Origin: Gammaproteobacteria bacterium
Lineage (GTDB): Bacteria; Pseudomonadota; Gammaproteobacteria; Eutrophobiales; Eutrophobiaceae
Direction: 5' to 3'
DNA: 7,285 bases
Assembly: GCA_016844485.1 (NCBI GenBank)
Contig: JAENIZ010000121.1
Coordinates: forward strand, 1 to 7,285
Shown here: in pieces, positions 5,589-7,285 of the stretch
Numbering within the stretch: the first letter of the stretch is position 1
Layout: each line of letters opens with the position of its first letter
The notes under the pieces: generated by a model
Database searches by the model: none
The model's input: only the letters and a program-made list of their open reading frames with translations
What the model was told of the DNA's origin: nothing
Made by a program: the position numbers and the translations under genes

Positions 5589-6766
5589 TGGATTTACCCA
5601 ACGACGCCCTGGTCAATTACATCTACCCGAACAATGCCCACGTCGTGTGGTCCTTGATGATCGTCATTTATCCCTTCATAACGGGACTCATCGCCGGCGC
5701 CTTCGTCGTTTCCACCCTCTCTCACGTCATGAAAATCAAGGACTTCGAACCTCTTGCAAATTTCGCCTTGATCGCCGCGTTCTGCTTTGGCCTGTTTGCG
5801 GGAGTTCCGTTGTTGGTCCATCTGGGCCAGCCACAAAGGGCCTTTAACATCTACTTCACCCCCCATACGACATCCGCCATGAGCGTCTTCGGGTATGTCT
5901 ATGGCGGTTACATGATTTTATTGGCGATTGAAATCTGGTTTGTCTACCGCGAGCATTTTGTGCGCATGGCCAACGAAACCAGGGGGATGGTGAAGTTGTT
6001 GTGGTCTGTCCTCTGCCTTGGGGTGACGACTTATCATCCCGATTCCGGCAAAGTGGATCGAAAATTCATTTATTGGCTGGCCCTCATCGGTATCCCATGG
6101 GCCTTTCTTCTGCACGGCTATGTCGGCTTCATCTTCGGCTCGGTCAAGGCCATCCCGTGGTGGGCAACCGCGCTGCAACCGATCATCTTCCTCTCTTCCG
6201 CCGTCGTCAGCGGCATGGCCATGATCCTGATCATGTACATCTTCATGAAATGGCGCAACCAGACGCACTATGACTACATCATGATCAAGAAGTTTTCCGC
6301 CATTATGTGGGGCATCTTTATCATAGACTGGGGTCTGGAAATGCTCGAGTTGGTCCACGTCTGGTACCGCAACGACTTCGATTGGACGCAGATACAGCCG
6401 CTTATCAGCGGACCGATTTTCACAAGCTATGTGCTTGGTCAAATTCTGGTTCTCTCCCTCATCCCGACCATTATTCTGGCCGTTGTGGTACTTTCCAAAA
6501 TCACCGGCAAGATAATGATGTATTTAGCCGTCCTTGCCAGCGTATTACACGTTTTACAGGTCCTGTTCATGCGCTTCAATGTGGTGGTCGGCGGACAGTC
6601 AATCTCAAAATCAGGGCGGGGTTTCGTGGAATTTCATTGGGAGGTTTTCGGCAAGGAGGGTATGTTGACGGCAATACTGATACTTGCAGCACCGTTTGTC
6701 GTCTACTACCTGATCAGCCGTGTCCTTCCCGTCTTCGAGGTCAAGGCCCGGGACATGGGCGGCTGA
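5588..6766 (+). CDS. NrfD/PsrC/DsrP-family quinone-interacting membrane subunit
   Basis: A 392-residue integral membrane protein with about nine hydrophobic helices (roughly 20-42, 56-78, 100-120, 160-184, 195-219, 235-258, 277-303, 308-328 and 356-378). Family marks include HLGQPQRAFN (78-87), the segment HGYVGFIFGS to the SS at 203-204 and SG at 208-209, a charged ELVHVWYRND stretch (254-263), and MRFNVVVGGQ (328-337). That last element, followed by SKSGRGF and the WEVFGKEG stretch (351-358), reminds me of the DsrP/HybB branch more than of plain NrfD. Members exchange electrons between a periplasmic Fe-S subunit and membrane quinone. The start is chosen at 5588: GGGAGG (5575-5580) lies seven bases before this ATG, which touches the upstream stop. 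The open frame extends further upstream only inside the ferredoxin gene and lacks family similarity. Whether it carries heme b, as reported for DsrP, cannot be read safely from sequence. Confidence 0.92.
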   Translation: MDLPNDALVNYIYPNNAHVVWSLMIVIYPFITGLIAGAFVVSTLSHVMKIKDFEPLANFALIAAFCFGLFAGVPLLVHLGQPQRAFNIYFTPHTTSAMSVFGYVYGGYMILLAIEIWFVYREHFVRMANETRGMVKLLWSVLCLGVTTYHPDSGKVDRKFIYWLALIGIPWAFLLHGYVGFIFGSVKAIPWWATALQPIIFLSSAVVSGMAMILIMYIFMKWRNQTHYDYIMIKKFSAIMWGIFIIDWGLEMLELVHVWYRNDFDWTQIQPLISGPIFTSYVLGQILVLSLIPTIILAVVVLSKITGKIMMYLAVLASVLHVLQVLFMRFNVVVGGQSISKSGRGFVEFHWEVFGKEGMLTAILILAAPFVVYYLISRVLPVFEVKARDMGG

Positions 6767-6780
6767 CAGTGAGGACACAA

Positions 6781-6789
6781 ATGATCTGA
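6781..6789 (+). other. two-codon mini-ORF with good ribosome-binding site (ATG ATC TGA)
   Basis: GAGG (6771-6774) is placed six bases before an ATG at 6781 that meets a TGA after one further codon. The next real gene appears to start at the GTG at 6804 with only a weak site. It may be a tiny leader affecting downstream translation, or chance. Confidence 0.2.
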
Positions 6790-6803
6790 CTTTTGGATCG
6801 ATC

Positions 6804-7285
6804 GTGACAACTTCACCGGAACTCAACGACGAAGAGTATAGACCGCCGGCCGGTCCTCCCAGAAGCGAAGGATTGTTATCGGATATCCGGTATTTCCTGC
6901 TGCATAAACCGGCCGTGCAAACATTGATCGACTTCGCCTCGCCTGCCGAGAGAGAGAAATATAGCCAGCGGATAATGCAACGCCTTGAAATCAGTGTCGA
7001 ACAATACCGGATCCTGAATATCCATCAGATTGGTATCAATGCGCCGGTGCAATACGTGTTTGAAGAATTAGAGAAGTGGGACTTTGATTCCATTTGCTGG
7101 CCAAATCACATTGCCACCGTCGGGCGGGTGGACAAGCGGCTCGAACACATTGAATTATTCCTATTCGGGTATAATAAACGGTTCGGGGGATTGAAGAACG
7201 GATGGCTCGGATCGAACTTTATCCCATTGTTCAAGCTGGATGCGATTAAATTCCAACATTCGCCGGCCCCTTCGGATGTCGATAA
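6804..7285 (+). CDS. unrecognised protein, possible START/SRPBCC-like segment (3' partial)
   Basis: An open frame of 160 codons running to the end of the window. The GTG at 6804 is the only common start codon near the beginning; a weak GGA lies six bases upstream, so the start is moderately supported. The frame has codon use like the neighbouring genes and no stop over 480 bases. I do not recognise the family. Residues 1-60 are charged and partly helical (LLSDIRYFLLHKPAVQTLID, 24-43). From about residue 70 the pattern INAPVQYVFEELEKWD (78-93), then WPNHIA (99-104), resembles the opening strand and first helices of START/SRPBCC ligand-binding folds. There is no signal peptide, membrane helix or CXXCH motif in the visible part, so a cytoplasmic protein is likely. 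It lies 37 bases after the NrfD-type gene and may be co-transcribed. It does not look like DsrN, which follows dsrP in classic dsr clusters. Confidence 0.7.
   Translation, partial: MTTSPELNDEEYRPPAGPPRSEGLLSDIRYFLLHKPAVQTLIDFASPAEREKYSQRIMQRLEISVEQYRILNIHQIGINAPVQYVFEELEKWDFDSICWPNHIATVGRVDKRLEHIELFLFGYNKRFGGLKNGWLGSNFIPLFKLDAIKFQHSPAPSDVD

Noticed and set aside
5918..6442. Minus-strand 174-codon frame opposite the NrfD-type gene
   Set aside because: It lies wholly inside a well-supported membrane protein gene and its translation has the charged, low-logic look of an antisense shadow.
6001..6789. Second-frame + strand open frames within the NrfD-type gene
   Set aside because: They lack start signals and family features and coincide with the coding frame of a recognised protein.
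6781..6806. UGA recoding or RF2-like frameshift joining ATG 6781 to the last gene
   Set aside because: The TGA frame meets another TGA at 6805-6807. Joining to the downstream frame needs a -1 shift with no slippery sequence, and the RF2 type is +1.
1..7285. CRISPR arrays, tRNA or rRNA genes, insertion sequences
   Set aside because: I saw no spaced repeats, cloverleaf or rRNA-like sequence, transposase frame or terminal inverted repeats.

Overview
The window reads as part of a bacterial respiratory or redox gene cluster, with every gene on the + strand. The contents point to a Gram-negative bacterium: exported c-type cytochromes, a Tat-exported iron-sulfur protein and an NrfD-type quinone-interacting membrane subunit. 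The gene set (a GltD/DsrL-like flavoprotein, then a DsrJ-O-P-like trio) suggests a sulfur- or nitrogen-metabolising proteobacterium or a similar lineage. I cannot name the organism from sequence alone.

Layout. (1) Positions 1-1581 hold the 3' part of a large NAD(P)H:FAD oxidoreductase of the glutamate-synthase-small-subunit superfamily, with a C-terminal two-cluster ferredoxin domain. Its start lies outside the window. (2) Positions 1582-1792 are an AT-rich spacer with degenerate 7-base repeats, a weak terminator-like structure and a weak promoter candidate. (3) Positions 1793-3330 hold a receiver-like protein whose phosphorylatable aspartate is replaced by asparagine. Its stop codon overlaps the start of an exported cytochrome of the ethylbenzene-dehydrogenase-heme-domain type. 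(4) Positions 3402-4115 hold an AT-rich gene for a GAF-domain protein with a C-terminal membrane anchor. (5) A perfect 19-base tandem repeat (4123-4160) precedes a compact, overlapping three-gene operon (4189-6766). It encodes a membrane-anchored, very acidic tetraheme cytochrome, a Tat-dependent four-cluster ferredoxin and an NrfD/DsrP-type membrane protein. (6) Positions 6804-7285 are the beginning of a protein I do not recognise, with a possible START-like segment; it runs off the end.

How they may work together (inference). The tetraheme cytochrome, four-cluster ferredoxin and NrfD protein form a classic module exchanging electrons between the quinone pool and periplasmic carriers; NrfBCD, DsrJOP and Geobacter CbcSTU are architectural parallels. 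The diheme cytochrome would be a periplasmic partner and the flavoprotein a cytoplasmic NAD(P)H or ferredoxin partner. The degenerate receiver and tail-anchored GAF protein look like sensory or regulatory parts placed inside the electron-transfer cluster. No catalytic molybdopterin, sulfite reductase or nitrite reductase subunit is visible, so the substrate cannot be assigned from this window.
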